A DNA stretch of 64,000 nucleotides from Paenibacillus melissococcoides. GTDB taxonomy: Bacteria > Bacillota > Bacilli > Paenibacillales > Paenibacillaceae. The stretch's first letter is position 1. Every line of letters begins with the position of its first letter. The notes beneath the pieces were generated by a model that worked only from the letters and a program-made list of their open reading frames with translations, searched no databases and was not told where the DNA came from. Where the stretch lies: assembly GCA_944800085.1 (NCBI GenBank), contig CALYLO010000006.1:248001-312000 (forward strand), in the 5' to 3' direction. The translations under genes were made by a program, and so were the position numbers. Of the stretch, positions 34,416-41,955 are shown one piece after another.

Positions 34416-35106
34416 GTTTTATGGCATCGGGACAGGTCCGGGAGACAGCGAGCTATTGACGATGAAAGCCGTTCATACGCTGGAGCGGCTGGATGTGCTC
34501 TATACGCCGGAAGCGAAAAAAGGCGGAGCCAGTCTCGCGCTGAAGATCGTGGCTCCTTATTTGCCGGAGAGGTTAACGGTGAAGCAGCGCCATTTTCCCA
34601 TGACCTACAACAAGGAGGAAAAGGAGCAGGCCTGGGAACGCATCGCGGCGGAGATCAAGGCGGATGTGCTAGCGGGCAAAAATGCCGGATTTATTACGCT
34701 CGGTGATCCGATGGTCTACAGCACGTACAGCTACTTGCTGGAGCTGCTGCGGACGGAGATCGAGACCGAGACGATTGCGGGGATTTCCTCCTTCTCCTAT
34801 ATGGCCTCGCGCGTCGGCTGGCCGCTTGTCATGGATGAGGAATCGCTGGCGGTCATTCCGGTCACTTCCGGGGAGGAGGCGCTTCACCAGGCGCTGACCG
34901 GCTTTGACACGATTGTATTCATGAAGGCAGCCAGCAATCTGCCGCTGGTGCTCCAGCTTCTGGAACAGCACCATTTGCTGGAGCAGGCGGTGCTTGTCAG
35001 CGATGCATCAATGGCTTCCGAAAAGATCACGTTTGGCTTGAACCAACTGCATGACGATGAAAAGCTTTCTTATTTTTCCACGATCATTGTGAAAAAAGAA
35101 AGGTAG
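34408..35106 (+). CDS. cbiL: Cobalt-precorrin-2 (C20)-methyltransferase CbiL
   Basis: 232 residues. Methylase fold: FYGIGTGPGDSELLTMKAV, LGDPMVYSTYSYLLE, IAGISSFSYMASRVGWPLV. It methylates C20 of cobalt-precorrin-2, the first step after chelation. ATG 34408 lies inside the end of cbiK, with GGAGATGG upstream. It completes the set of methyltransferases (L, H, F, D, E, T) required for the ring. Confidence 0.95.
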   Translation: MAKFYGIGTGPGDSELLTMKAVHTLERLDVLYTPEAKKGGASLALKIVAPYLPERLTVKQRHFPMTYNKEEKEQAWERIAAEIKADVLAGKNAGFITLGDPMVYSTYSYLLELLRTEIETETIAGISSFSYMASRVGWPLVMDEESLAVIPVTSGEEALHQALTGFDTIVFMKAASNLPLVLQLLEQHHLLEQAVLVSDASMASEKITFGLNQLHDDEKLSYFSTIIVKKER

Positions 35107-35115
35107 GGACCTGAA

Positions 35116-35865
35116 ATGCGAAACCGGTTTTCGGCTAACTATTTCAAATTTATCCCGCTTGTTCTCGTTGCTGTACTTTATTTTGCCATCACGAATCCGC
35201 AGACGGCGCATGCGATGCACATTATGGAGGGCTTCCTGCCGCCCGCGTGGTCCATCCTTTGGAGCATCGCGTTTATTCCATTCCTGATTGCCGGATTGCT
35301 CCGCATTCGCAAGCTGGTGGCCGCCGATCCGCATAATAAATTGCTGCTTGCCTTATGCGGCGCCTTTATTTTTGTCTTATCTGCGCTGAAAATCCCGTCG
35401 GTGACGGGCTCCTGCTCGCATCCCACCGGCGTGGGCCTGGCAACCGTGCTGTTCGGGCCGCTGGTTGTCAGCGTATTCGGCGCGATTGTGCTGCTGTTCC
35501 AGGCGCTGCTGCTTGCTCATGGAGGCATCACCACCCTGGGAGCCAATGCGGTGTCTATGGCTGTCGTCGGACCCATCGTCGGGTTTCTCGTGTATCGATT
35601 GGCCCGGAAAATGGGCTGCCGTCAAGGCTTGGCCGTCTTCCTGTGCGCATTTATCGCCGATCTTGCCACTTATTTGGTGACTTCGGTGCAGCTTGGGATT
35701 GTTTTTCCGGATCCGGCCTCCGGCATGATGGCCTCGATCTTCAAGTTTATGGCCATTTTCTGCACGACTCAAGTGCCGATAGCGATTGCGGAAGGCTTGC
35801 TCACGACCATGATGTACAATCTGATCCATAAAAATCTCCCGGAAAAGGCGGCGCAATGGCGATGA
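35116..35865 (+). CDS. cbiM: Cobalt ECF transporter S component CbiM
   Basis: 249 residues. There is an N-terminal signal-like segment (LVLVAVLYFAITNPQTAHA) after which the mature chain begins MHIMEGFLPP, the conserved metal-binding N-terminus of CbiM. Further spans and the conserved GSCSHPTGVGLATVLFGP and HGGITTLGANAVSM segments follow. It binds Co2+ in the membrane for the CbiMNQO complex. ATG 35116 follows AGGTAGGGA. It overlaps cbiN by 10 bases. Confidence 0.95.
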   Translation: MRNRFSANYFKFIPLVLVAVLYFAITNPQTAHAMHIMEGFLPPAWSILWSIAFIPFLIAGLLRIRKLVAADPHNKLLLALCGAFIFVLSALKIPSVTGSCSHPTGVGLATVLFGPLVVSVFGAIVLLFQALLLAHGGITTLGANAVSMAVVGPIVGFLVYRLARKMGCRQGLAVFLCAFIADLATYLVTSVQLGIVFPDPASGMMASIFKFMAIFCTTQVPIAIAEGLLTTMMYNLIHKNLPEKAAQWR

Positions 35866-36155
35866 AAAAAATCAATCTCAATCTCGTTCTTTTGCTGCTG
35901 GTCGTTATTTTAATCGTAAGTCCTTTTTTGCTGAATCGGGATGCCGCATATGAAGGATCGGACGGGGAGGCGGAAGCGGCGATCTCGGAACTCAATCCGG
36001 ACTATGAACCATGGTTCACTCCCGTCTATGAGCCGAGGAGCGGCGAGATCGAGAGCTTGCTGTTCACGCTGCAAGGCTGTATCGGCACCGGGATTATCGC
36101 CTACGTCATCGGAGTGCAGCGCGGCAGACGGAAGCGGGAACATGCTGACCATTGA
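35856..36155 (+). CDS. cbiN: Cobalt transport protein CbiN
   Basis: 99 residues with two membrane spans (LNLVLLLLVVILIVSPFLLN and GCIGTGIIAYVIGVQRGRR) joined by an extracytoplasmic loop that includes EPWFTPVYEPRSGEIESLLF, the standard CbiN layout. It stimulates Co2+ loading of CbiM. Start ATG 35856 or the in-frame ATG 35862. It overlaps cbiM and cbiQ. Confidence 0.93.
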   Translation: MAMKKINLNLVLLLLVVILIVSPFLLNRDAAYEGSDGEAEAAISELNPDYEPWFTPVYEPRSGEIESLLFTLQGCIGTGIIAYVIGVQRGRRKREHADH

Positions 36156-36819
36156 TAAATATGCCTATCACAACCGCTGGCTCGGCGTATCTCCCTATAT
36201 CAAAACATTCGGGTATATGCTGCTGCTGATGTTGTCATTAAACGGATCGGCGGCGCTGCAGGCCGTCATCTGTCTGCTGCTTGTTCCGTTAACCATGTAT
36301 GTCGCTAAAATGAGCGGCCGCCAGTATCTAAAATGGTTCATGCTGCCGTTTTCTTTTTTGCTGATGAGCATCGTCTCGATTCTCGTGTCCGTATCGGTGT
36401 CTGCGGATGGGCTGTTATGGAAGGTGCAGGCCGGATCCTTGTATTTCGGAATTTCAGATGCGACCATGCAAGCTGCGGCGCATGTTTTGTTCAGAAGCAC
36501 GGCTTGTCTCGCTTGCACCCTCTTGTTTGTCCTCACCGTTCCGGTGCAGCAGCTGGTCAAGGTGATGAGAACCATCCATATTCCCGTTCTTCTTGTCGAA
36601 TTTATGGTTCTGATTTACCGTTTTATCTTTATTTTTATCGAAGAAGCGGCGGCCATCCGCCAGGCGCAGCAGCTCCGGTTCGGTTATCGCGGGCTCGCAA
36701 ACAGCTACAACTCGCTGGCGATGCTGGTGAATGTATTGTTCCAGCGCGTCATGCTGCGCTATCGCGACATGTCGGTGGCGCTTGAGGTGAAGCTGTACCA
36801 AGGCGACTTCCACGTGTAA
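36142..36819 (+). CDS. cbiQ: ECF transporter T component CbiQ
   Basis: 225 residues from ATG 36142, overlapping cbiN by 14 bases. It is hydrophobic with 5-6 spans, and the coupling helices carry the Ala-Arg-Gly-like motif region (QAQQLRFGYRGL and FQRVMLRYRDMSVALE). It links CbiM to the ATPase. Ribosome site is weak (GCGGGAA), so its translation probably depends on coupling to cbiN. Confidence 0.92.
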   Translation: MLTIDKYAYHNRWLGVSPYIKTFGYMLLLMLSLNGSAALQAVICLLLVPLTMYVAKMSGRQYLKWFMLPFSFLLMSIVSILVSVSVSADGLLWKVQAGSLYFGISDATMQAAAHVLFRSTACLACTLLFVLTVPVQQLVKVMRTIHIPVLLVEFMVLIYRFIFIFIEEAAAIRQAQQLRFGYRGLANSYNSLAMLVNVLFQRVMLRYRDMSVALEVKLYQGDFHV

Positions 36820-36903
36820 GAGGTAGTTCAAGCAACCTTCTCGGCGCTGACAATCGGGCTTTTTGAACACTGGAGGTCCTCGATTACGAAAGAGGGTGGA
36901 CGG

Positions 36904-37716
36904 ATGTTATCCACGAATCATCTCTGTTTTGAATATGAAGACGGCAAGCGGGCGCTGGATGATGTCTCGATTAATCTGGCGAAAGGGAATATTATCGGGC
37001 TCGTCGGCGCCAATGGCTCGGGGAAATCGACGCTGTTCAAGCTGCTGCTCGGCCTGCTCAAGCCGTCAAGCGGGGAAGTGATGTTCCATGGGCGGCCGCT
37101 CCGCTATGGCAAGAAGGATCTGCTGTCCTTGCGCACCGAAGTCGGGATTGTTTTTCAGGACCCGGATCAGCAAATTTTTTATTCGAACGTGGCGGATGAT
37201 GTCGCTTTTGCTCTTCGGAATCTGGGGAGGGGAGAAGCGGAGATCGCGGCGCGGGTCAATCAAGCGCTGGCGACGGTGGGCGCGGCGGACTTCCGCGATA
37301 AGCCGGTGCAGTATTTGAGCTATGGGCAGAAGAAGCGGGTAGCGATTGCCGGGGCGATCGTGCTTGATACGCAATGGCTGCTGCTTGACGAGCCTACGGC
37401 GGGGCTCGATCCGGAAGGCAGACAGATGATGATGGAGCTGATCCGGGATTTGGCCGAAGCCGGGAAAAATATATTGATTTCGAGCCATGATATTGATTTG
37501 ATTTATGAAATCTGCAATTACGTGTATATTTTGAAGCAAGGACGCGTTCTGCTGGAAGGCGTAGAGACCGAGGTGTTCGCCGACGCCGCCCTGATGCGGG
37601 AGGCCGGACTGGCCCAGCCATGGCTCGTCAAGCTGCACGCCCGGATGGGGCTGCCGTTATGCAAGACGGAAGACGAGCTGTTCCGGCGCTGCGGGAAGGC
37701 TAGGGAAGCCAAATAA
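36904..37716 (+). CDS. cbiO: Cobalt ECF transporter ATPase CbiO
   Basis: 270 residues. Walker A GANGSGKST, Q-loop FQDPDQQIFYSNV, ABC signature LSYGQKKRVAIAGA, Walker B WLLLDEPTAGLDP, H-loop ISSHDIDL. It powers cobalt uptake through CbiMNQ. It follows cbiQ after 84 bases, with its own GAGGGTGG, and is the last gene of the riboswitch-led operon. Late B12 genes (cbiA, cbiP, cobD, cobS and the adenosyltransferase) are not in this window. Confidence 0.95.
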   Translation: MLSTNHLCFEYEDGKRALDDVSINLAKGNIIGLVGANGSGKSTLFKLLLGLLKPSSGEVMFHGRPLRYGKKDLLSLRTEVGIVFQDPDQQIFYSNVADDVAFALRNLGRGEAEIAARVNQALATVGAADFRDKPVQYLSYGQKKRVAIAGAIVLDTQWLLLDEPTAGLDPEGRQMMMELIRDLAEAGKNILISSHDIDLIYEICNYVYILKQGRVLLEGVETEVFADAALMREAGLAQPWLVKLHARMGLPLCKTEDELFRRCGKAREAK

Positions 37717-37752
37717 GGTCATGGGCATCGCGCTTCCGGAAAAGCGACAAAC

Positions 37753-37795
37753 CGGCTCCAAGCGTTCGGCAGCTTAGAGCCGGCAGACTTTTTTC
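37753..37795 (+). terminator. Terminator of the cobalamin operon
   Basis: CCGGCTC (37753-37759) pairs with GAGCCGG (37778-37784), followed by CAGACTTTTTTC. Confidence 0.8.
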
Positions 37796-37859
37796 AGCTA
37801 TCGGCAGGCATTCTTGCCTCCCCATATCCTTCAGCGGTTCGAGCTCAGCCTAACGGGCA

Positions 37860-38720
37860 TTACTTCGTTCGTCCTTTATTTCTCGTCTTCGGCCATCTGA
37901 ACGGCGGAACATGCTTCATCATCGTGTCATAAATCATTCCCCACTGGACTTCGGTTAAAGACTCAACCCTATGGCCGTCTTGTACATGCATACTTCGTTT
38001 TACATGCGCGATTTGAGGGGGCGTAAATATCCCTTTCATCGCGATATCAAGAGAAGACTTTGGCTCCTGAAGCACATACTCCGCAAGTCTGTGGAACATC
38101 CGGTACTCCTTCAACGGGATCGCCGGTTTCGCTTTTCTGGTAATGCACAGCATGGCAGAATCCACTTTAGGCGGGGGAGAAAAATAGTCCCGGGGCACCG
38201 TTTTGACATAACGGATGTCAAACCAGATCCTCCAGGCAGCGACATAGGCATCTTTGACGGTCGGGGCCGTGAATCTTTTGGCCGCTCCCTTTTCGATAAT
38301 AAGGACGCCCCGTTGGAAGGGGCTCACCGGATTGTTTAACAGCATTTTCATAATGGGTGTCGTGATGGCATAGGGAATATTGGACACGACAATAAAGTTT
38401 TCTTTAGGAAGATGCAGCTTCAAAATATCCTGGTGAATGACTTTCACATGCGCGTCATGCGTCGTTTTTTGTCTCAGGTATTCGATGAACTGAGCATCAT
38501 ACTCCACTGCCAATACTTTTCCCGCTTTCTGAACCAGAACCTCGGTTAGAGCTCCTTTTCCGGCTCCCAGCTCCAAGACCATATCCGCTTTACTTACCCT
38601 GGCTTGACTCACCATCTCATGAAGCAGCTTTTTATTGTGCATGAAATGCTGTCCTAAAAAATTGGGGGGTTCTCCACGGCTGATTTTTTGGCTGGTGTAC
38701 TTATTCGTTCTTCTGGTCAC
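37860..38720 (-). CDS. erm: 23S rRNA (adenine-2058) N6-methyltransferase, Erm(D/K)-like
   Basis: 286 residues from GTG 38720 (GAGGAAG upstream). KsgA/Dim1-like SAM fold: the N-terminal GEPPNFLGQHFMHNKKLLHE, motif I LELGAGKGALTEVL, the catalytic VSNIPYAITTPIMKMLLNNP, a SPPPKVDSAM stretch and a basic C-terminus. It resembles the Bacillus Erm(D) group. It methylates A2058 and gives macrolide-lincosamide-streptogramin B resistance. The frame is open upstream (in-frame ATG at 38738), but the leader contains regulatory hairpins so the GTG is preferred. It is a single gene facing the cobalamin operon terminator. Confidence 0.88.
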   Translation of the reverse strand: MTRRTNKYTSQKISRGEPPNFLGQHFMHNKKLLHEMVSQARVSKADMVLELGAGKGALTEVLVQKAGKVLAVEYDAQFIEYLRQKTTHDAHVKVIHQDILKLHLPKENFIVVSNIPYAITTPIMKMLLNNPVSPFQRGVLIIEKGAAKRFTAPTVKDAYVAAWRIWFDIRYVKTVPRDYFSPPPKVDSAMLCITRKAKPAIPLKEYRMFHRLAEYVLQEPKSSLDIAMKGIFTPPQIAHVKRSMHVQDGHRVESLTEVQWGMIYDTMMKHVPPFRWPKTRNKGRTK

Positions 38721-38737
38721 GTTATCTCTTCCTCTCA

Positions 38738-38766
38738 TAAAAAAATCACAAGCACTCTGCTGTGAT
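38738..38766 (-). terminator. erm attenuator hairpin 2, next to the start codon
   Basis: On the minus strand ATCAC-AGCA pairs with TGCT-(T)-GTGAT around GAG, directly followed by seven T. It ends 18 bases before the erm GTG, the position expected for a transcription attenuator. Confidence 0.75.
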
Positions 38767-38867
38767 CGAGAGCAAACGGAAGAGACCTCGCCCTTACATG
38801 GATGGCGCTTAACAGTCATAGCCAAATAAACATCTCTGGCTGGCAAGAGAGAAATTTGCATAAAAAA

Positions 38868-38893
38868 AGAAAGGCAGCATGATCCGCCTTTCT
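38868..38893 (-). terminator. erm attenuator hairpin 1
   Basis: On the minus strand AGAAAGGC pairs with GCCTTTCT, with extra inner pairing, followed by seven T. It lies between the leader peptide and hairpin 2, so two tandem terminators precede erm. Confidence 0.75.
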
Positions 38894-38978
38894 GCACCTT
38901 GCAATATGATGTTATGCAAAATGAAGATCATTAAAAGAGGGCAGACTGATCCCGTTCACCCTGCTTACACAAGCAGAG

Positions 38979-39008
38979 CCTTTGAATATAAAATTACTTA
39001 TTCAAAGG
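38979..39008 (-). promoter_or_regulatory. Hairpin spanning the end of the erm leader peptide
   Basis: CCTTTGAATA (38979-38988) pairs with TATTCAAAGG (38999-39008). The stem includes the last leader codons, so a ribosome stalled in the leader would prevent it forming and could alter folding of the terminators downstream. A second small stem, CTGCTT/AAGCAG, lies at 38961-38976. Confidence 0.6.
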
Positions 39009-39035
39009 TAGGGAACGTAGTCTGATCGAATGCAT
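38994..39035 (-). CDS. erm leader peptide (13 residues, RLR motif)
   Basis: ATG 39035 to TAA 38994, product MHSIRLRSLPLNK, with AGGAGG at 39047-39052. The Arg-Leu-Arg motif near the start is the macrolide-dependent arrest motif of ErmD/ErmDL-type leader peptides. Drug-bound ribosomes stall on it and so turn on the downstream methylase. It is far too short for ordinary gene calling. Confidence 0.8.
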   Translation of the reverse strand: MHSIRLRSLPLNK

Positions 39036-39074
39036 CTTTTAATAATCCTCCTAAAGGTTTTTACATACATTTAC

Positions 39075-39117
39075 AGTATAGCATCTTTCTTAAAAGGAAA
39101 TCAACGCCTTTTGTCAA
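39075..39117 (-). promoter_or_regulatory. Probable erm promoter
   Basis: Minus strand TATACT (39080-39075) with TTGATT 18 bases upstream (39104-39099). A consensus TTGACA also lies at 39117-39112, 16 bases from TTTTAA. Either fits a start about 25-40 bases before the leader peptide. Confidence 0.5.
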
Positions 39118-39714
39118 TTATTTTCTTACTACAAGCTGAATGACATGGGCTAGACCGGTATGTCCCTTTCCTTCCACCCGCTCTTGCTCTCCATAGAAGA
39201 AATGGATTACTCGATAACCTTCGCACCATGCAAGCAGATCCTGCGGATCGTACAGCATGCCCGGATCCCGGGGGCCGCCTGTGCCATAATGCAATTGCTC
39301 CCTGGAGTATACTTCAAGCATGATCATCCCGCCAGGTTTTACCGCATTTTTCAGCTTCGCAAGCACTATTTTTTGGGCCTCTTGATGAAAATGTCCAAAT
39401 ACCATGATGGCTGCATCGTATTCCTCGTGGGGCACGCGATCGGTCAAGAGATCCGCTTTTTCGGCATACACGTGGACCGCATGCTTCTGAGCCAGCTTTT
39501 TCGTTTTGAGCAGACCGCTTTCCGCGTAGTCAAGGGCGGTCACATCATGTCCTCTCGTTGCCAAAAACACCGCATTCCTGCCTTCTCCTTCGGCAAATGC
39601 GATGATCTTTTTGCATGCCTCTAACCGAAAGGCCTGTTGTTGAATAAATACATTCGCTTCTTCTCCATAATAATAGTCGTCTGAACGAAAACGCTCATGC
39701 CATGGGTTTTCCAT
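39118..39714 (-). CDS. Class I SAM-dependent methyltransferase (TehB-like)
   Basis: 198 residues from ATG 39714 (AGGAGG nine bases upstream; an ATG at 39738 overlaps that site). It shows motif I IAFAEGEGRNAVFLATRG, acidic motif VTALDYAESGL and a post-motif stretch AAIMVFGHFHQEAQKIVL. It resembles the small methyltransferases annotated as TehB-like or tellurite resistance. Substrate is unknown. It lies just upstream of the erm promoter on the same strand but has no shared leader. Confidence 0.8.
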   Translation of the reverse strand: MENPWHERFRSDDYYYGEEANVFIQQQAFRLEACKKIIAFAEGEGRNAVFLATRGHDVTALDYAESGLLKTKKLAQKHAVHVYAEKADLLTDRVPHEEYDAAIMVFGHFHQEAQKIVLAKLKNAVKPGGMIMLEVYSREQLHYGTGGPRDPGMLYDPQDLLAWCEGYRVIHFFYGEQERVEGKGHTGLAHVIQLVVRK

Positions 39715-39730
39715 ATCTACTAGCCTCCTG

Positions 39731-40054
39731 TCATTCACTTGATATCACGGTTCCGGGAGTTCGATTTGGTGCGGTGCGATCTGCTAGGAAGAGGATGGAG
39801 TGAAGTCCGGAATTGGAGTAGTTCAAATATTGCATGGCGTAGTGGTAAAATTCACTCCCAATTAAAGACTTCGCAGCTCTATAATAACCTCCGGCAGCGA
39901 CGACCGTCATACACAGCAGCGTAATATTGCTGTAGAGAGAAGCGGCTCCGCCGCCCCCGGGCCATAGGCTGACATTCAGCCACGGTTCCGTCAGCAGTCC
40001 GCCGACGGCCGCAATGCCGATGCCTTCCGCGAGGAAGCAGGCAAAATTGAGCAT
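39731..40054 (-). CDS. Small membrane protein, uncertain
   Basis: 107 codons with hydrophobic segments (LNFACFLAEGIGIAAVGGLL and ITLLCMTVVAAGGYYRAA). I recognise no family. It abuts a chloramphenicol acetyltransferase remnant on the other strand, so it may be the truncated end of a larger membrane protein left by rearrangement. No convincing ribosome site. Confidence 0.35.
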   Translation of the reverse strand: MLNFACFLAEGIGIAAVGGLLTEPWLNVSLWPGGGGAASLYSNITLLCMTVVAAGGYYRAAKSLIGSEFYHYAMQYLNYSNSGLHSILFLADRTAPNRTPGTVISSE

Positions 40055-40071
40055 TCGGAGATGGGCGGTAT

Positions 40072-40243
40072 TTGCTGCCCATTGTTACGAGCGGAAAATA
40101 TTTCGATACAGAATGGTCAAACGCTATTGCCCGTTTCATTGCAGGTCCATCATGCCGTTTGTGATGGATATCATGCCGGCGTTTTTATCAATGAATTGGA
40201 AGGCTTGGCGCAGCATTGCGGGGAATGGCTGAACGTCGAGTGA
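40072..40243 (+). pseudogene. Chloramphenicol acetyltransferase (CatA type), C-terminal remnant
   Basis: The last ~55 codons of a cat gene are legible: NGQTLLPVSLQVHHAVCDGY, containing the catalytic HHAVCDGYH motif, then FINELEGLAQHC. The first three quarters of the gene are missing and the upstream sequence is unrelated. A trimeric enzyme cannot form. It sits 1.3 kb from erm, so this zone has collected resistance-type genes. Confidence 0.75.
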
Positions 40244-40250
40244 CGATGTA

Positions 40251-40277
40251 AGCCCTGCCGGGTTCGGCAGGGCTTTG
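40251..40277. terminator. Bidirectional terminator
   Basis: AGCCCTGCCG (40251-40260) pairs perfectly with CGGCAGGGCT (40265-40274), then TTTG. It lies between the cat remnant and the convergent yxeA-like gene. Confidence 0.8.
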
Positions 40278-40283
40278 TACATT

Positions 40284-40685
40284 TCATTCCACTCCTAATT
40301 TCTCTCTGGCCTTAGCCGGAATCGCTTCCTTCGTTACTTCGTCATATCTTCCGATGTCCCGAATCGGGTTGCCGTTCTCGGCATCCTTGACATACACGAG
40401 GAGGAACGAATCGAGCCGCAAATTTTTATGAGCGCTGAAGGACACCTTCGCTTCGTTGCCTTCCTCGTCATAGGCGGTCAGTGTGTAGTAGTAACGCGAA
40501 AAAGGATCTCCGCTGTCCGCTCCGATTTTTTCTTCCTGGCCGTTTTCGGTAATATGCACATACATTTTGGTTGTGCCCCACTCGGCTTTCATTTTGGCTA
40601 GATCGACTCCGAAAAGAAGAAAGCCTGCCACTACGATAGATGCGATAACGACAATGGAGACCATAATAAGGATAAACTTCTTCAT
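40284..40685 (-). CDS. YxeA-family (DUF1093) protein
   Basis: 133 residues: an N-terminal membrane anchor (ILIMVSIVVIASIVVAGFLL) then the DUF1093 body (TKMYVHITENG, RYYYTLTAYDEEGNEAKVSF, LLVYVKDAENGNPIRDIGRY) and the usual end EEVTKEAIPAKAREKL-like. YxeA proteins are small cell-surface proteins of unknown role, sometimes beside bacteriocin or ABC genes; none here. Start ATG 40685 has GGTGATGC upstream. Confidence 0.82.
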   Translation of the reverse strand: MKKFILIMVSIVVIASIVVAGFLLFGVDLAKMKAEWGTTKMYVHITENGQEEKIGADSGDPFSRYYYTLTAYDEEGNEAKVSFSAHKNLRLDSFLLVYVKDAENGNPIRDIGRYDEVTKEAIPAKAREKLGVE

Positions 40686-40847
40686 AATGCATCACCTTCA
40701 ATTTCGTATGCTTATGCGGCACATTCATCATAAGTCATCCTGCTTCCTTGCGGAATGTAATTAGGTGACGAGTGCATTACGTTTTTGCAAGGTACCGGAG
40801 CGATGCCTGATCATGAGTGGAATGGCGGCAGTTGCGAGCCTTGGGTA

Positions 40848-41084
40848 TTAACCCCATTCGATGGCGATGTTTTCTTCCGACACTTGGACATCCCCCAGTA
40901 CGAGCCAGAAGTTGTCTTCATCGTACCCGAGCACGATGCCGTCGGCGCGGTGGCCGGGATACAAATATTCCGGCGGGGTACCGGGGGCGAGCTCTTCGCG
41001 GCGGGCGACGCGCTCGCCGTCGACTTCAACATAATAGGTAAGGCCCATGTCCGGAACATCTGTCTTGAGATAGATGCAGTCCAT
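40848..41084 (-). CDS. Hypothetical 78-residue protein
   Basis: ATG 41084 follows AGGAGAC on the minus strand. The product is acidic (YYVEVDGERVARREELAPG, GIVLGYDEDNFWLVLGDVQV), beta-rich by composition, and without membrane segment or signal peptide. I recognise no family. Reasonable codon usage and ribosome site support a real gene. Confidence 0.6.
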   Translation of the reverse strand: MDCIYLKTDVPDMGLTYYVEVDGERVARREELAPGTPPEYLYPGHRADGIVLGYDEDNFWLVLGDVQVSEENIAIEWG

Positions 41085-41199
41085 TGTCGCGTCTCCTTAT
41101 TCTCAGCTTGGCCGTCCCGCATCAACCGGGGCGTCCGTGTCTATTCAACCCAAGAGTATAGCGAGTCGGGGCCGGCGCTTGATATCCATGAATTGAAAA

Positions 41200-41214
41200 T
41201 AATAATCATCATCA
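41200..41214. promoter_or_regulatory. Fur-box-like site
   Basis: TAATAATCATCATCA matches the 7-1-7 Fur consensus TGATAATNATTATCA at about 12 of 15 bases and lies just before a truncated heme-monooxygenase gene, a type usually under Fur control. Confidence 0.5.
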
Positions 41215-41264
41215 ATTATAATGGAAGGAGCGGATATGATTTATTTTGAAGGAGAGGAAAATAA

Positions 41265-41360
41265 ATGTTGATAGAAACAAAAACGATTACGGTCAAAGAA
41301 GGCACTTCCGACTTGGTTGTGCAGCGTTTCTCGGGAGAAGGCGCCTACCAACAAGCCTGA
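41265..41360 (+). pseudogene. Heme-degrading monooxygenase (IsdG/HmoB-like), 5' remnant
   Basis: 31 codons from ATG 41265 with AAGGAGAGG upstream: MLIETKTITVKEGTSDLVVQ then RFSGEG, the typical N-terminus of IsdG/HmoA-type ABM-fold proteins, followed at once by unrelated residues and TGA. A full protein would be 95-110 residues. A terminator follows directly, so the rest of the gene was probably deleted while promoter and terminator were kept. Confidence 0.65.
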
Positions 41361-41421
41361 TTCCCACAGGGTATCATTCCTCTCAACCGCTTATCCGGTT
41401 ACGTCAACATTGCTTCTTTAT

Positions 41422-41457
41422 AGAGGGGCTGGTAACTCGCCAGCTCCTCTTATTTTT
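41422..41457 (+). terminator. Terminator after the monooxygenase remnant
   Basis: AGAGGGGCTGG (41422-41432) pairs with CCAGCTCCTCT (41440-41450), one mismatch, followed by TATTTTTAT. Confidence 0.75.
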
Positions 41458-41558
41458 ATGTTCACGCTCCTTCAGCTTCGAGAATCGGCCCCTCCGCAGC
41501 CGCACCCCGATTCCGATTGGACGCGATGATGGGCAAGCGCATTCCGGCCTCCCATTTC

Positions 41559-41729
41559 TCATCTTCGGCCCCGCGACGCTTTCCAGATGGCGAGGAACAA
41601 GATCGGAAGCACGAAGAATAAGGACAGGAAAAGAGCTCCGCCCGCCAGAATGGCCAGCATCAGTATGCACACGGCTCCGATTATGAAGAATAGACAGCCT
41701 CTTGCGACAGACAGCATTGCACTCATCAC
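41559..41729 (-). CDS. Small hydrophobic membrane protein
   Basis: 56 codons from ATG 41729 with GAGGTG upstream; two adjacent membrane spans (GCLFFIIGAVCILMLAILAG and LFLSLFFVLPILFLAIWK) and a basic tail. Family unknown. An upstream in-frame ATG (41795) gives 22 more residues without a better ribosome site. Confidence 0.5.
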   Translation of the reverse strand: MMSAMLSVARGCLFFIIGAVCILMLAILAGGALFLSLFFVLPILFLAIWKASRGRR

Positions 41730-41955
41730 CTCACTTGCAGCTCTTCTTCTTATTCTATGTGCCAGCAAGTGCAGACAAGACAGGAGAAACTGCAATCTTT
41801 GTCTGTCCCAACATCACGATGAGGTTGACGATGTTTGCCTTTTTGTATAATAATTGGATAAAAGACAGGGGGAATGAAGGGGCAAAAATACAGGGAAGGA
41901 AAGAGGGGAACAGGAATCCGAGCGACAGGACCGTTCCCCAATCTTGAACGGCCTG

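Noticed and set aside
38820..38897. In-frame upstream extension of erm (from ATG 38897 or 38819) and a five-codon mini frame MFIWL
   Set aside because: No ribosome sites, and the region contains the attenuator hairpins; the AGGAGG-preceded RLR peptide is a far better leader.
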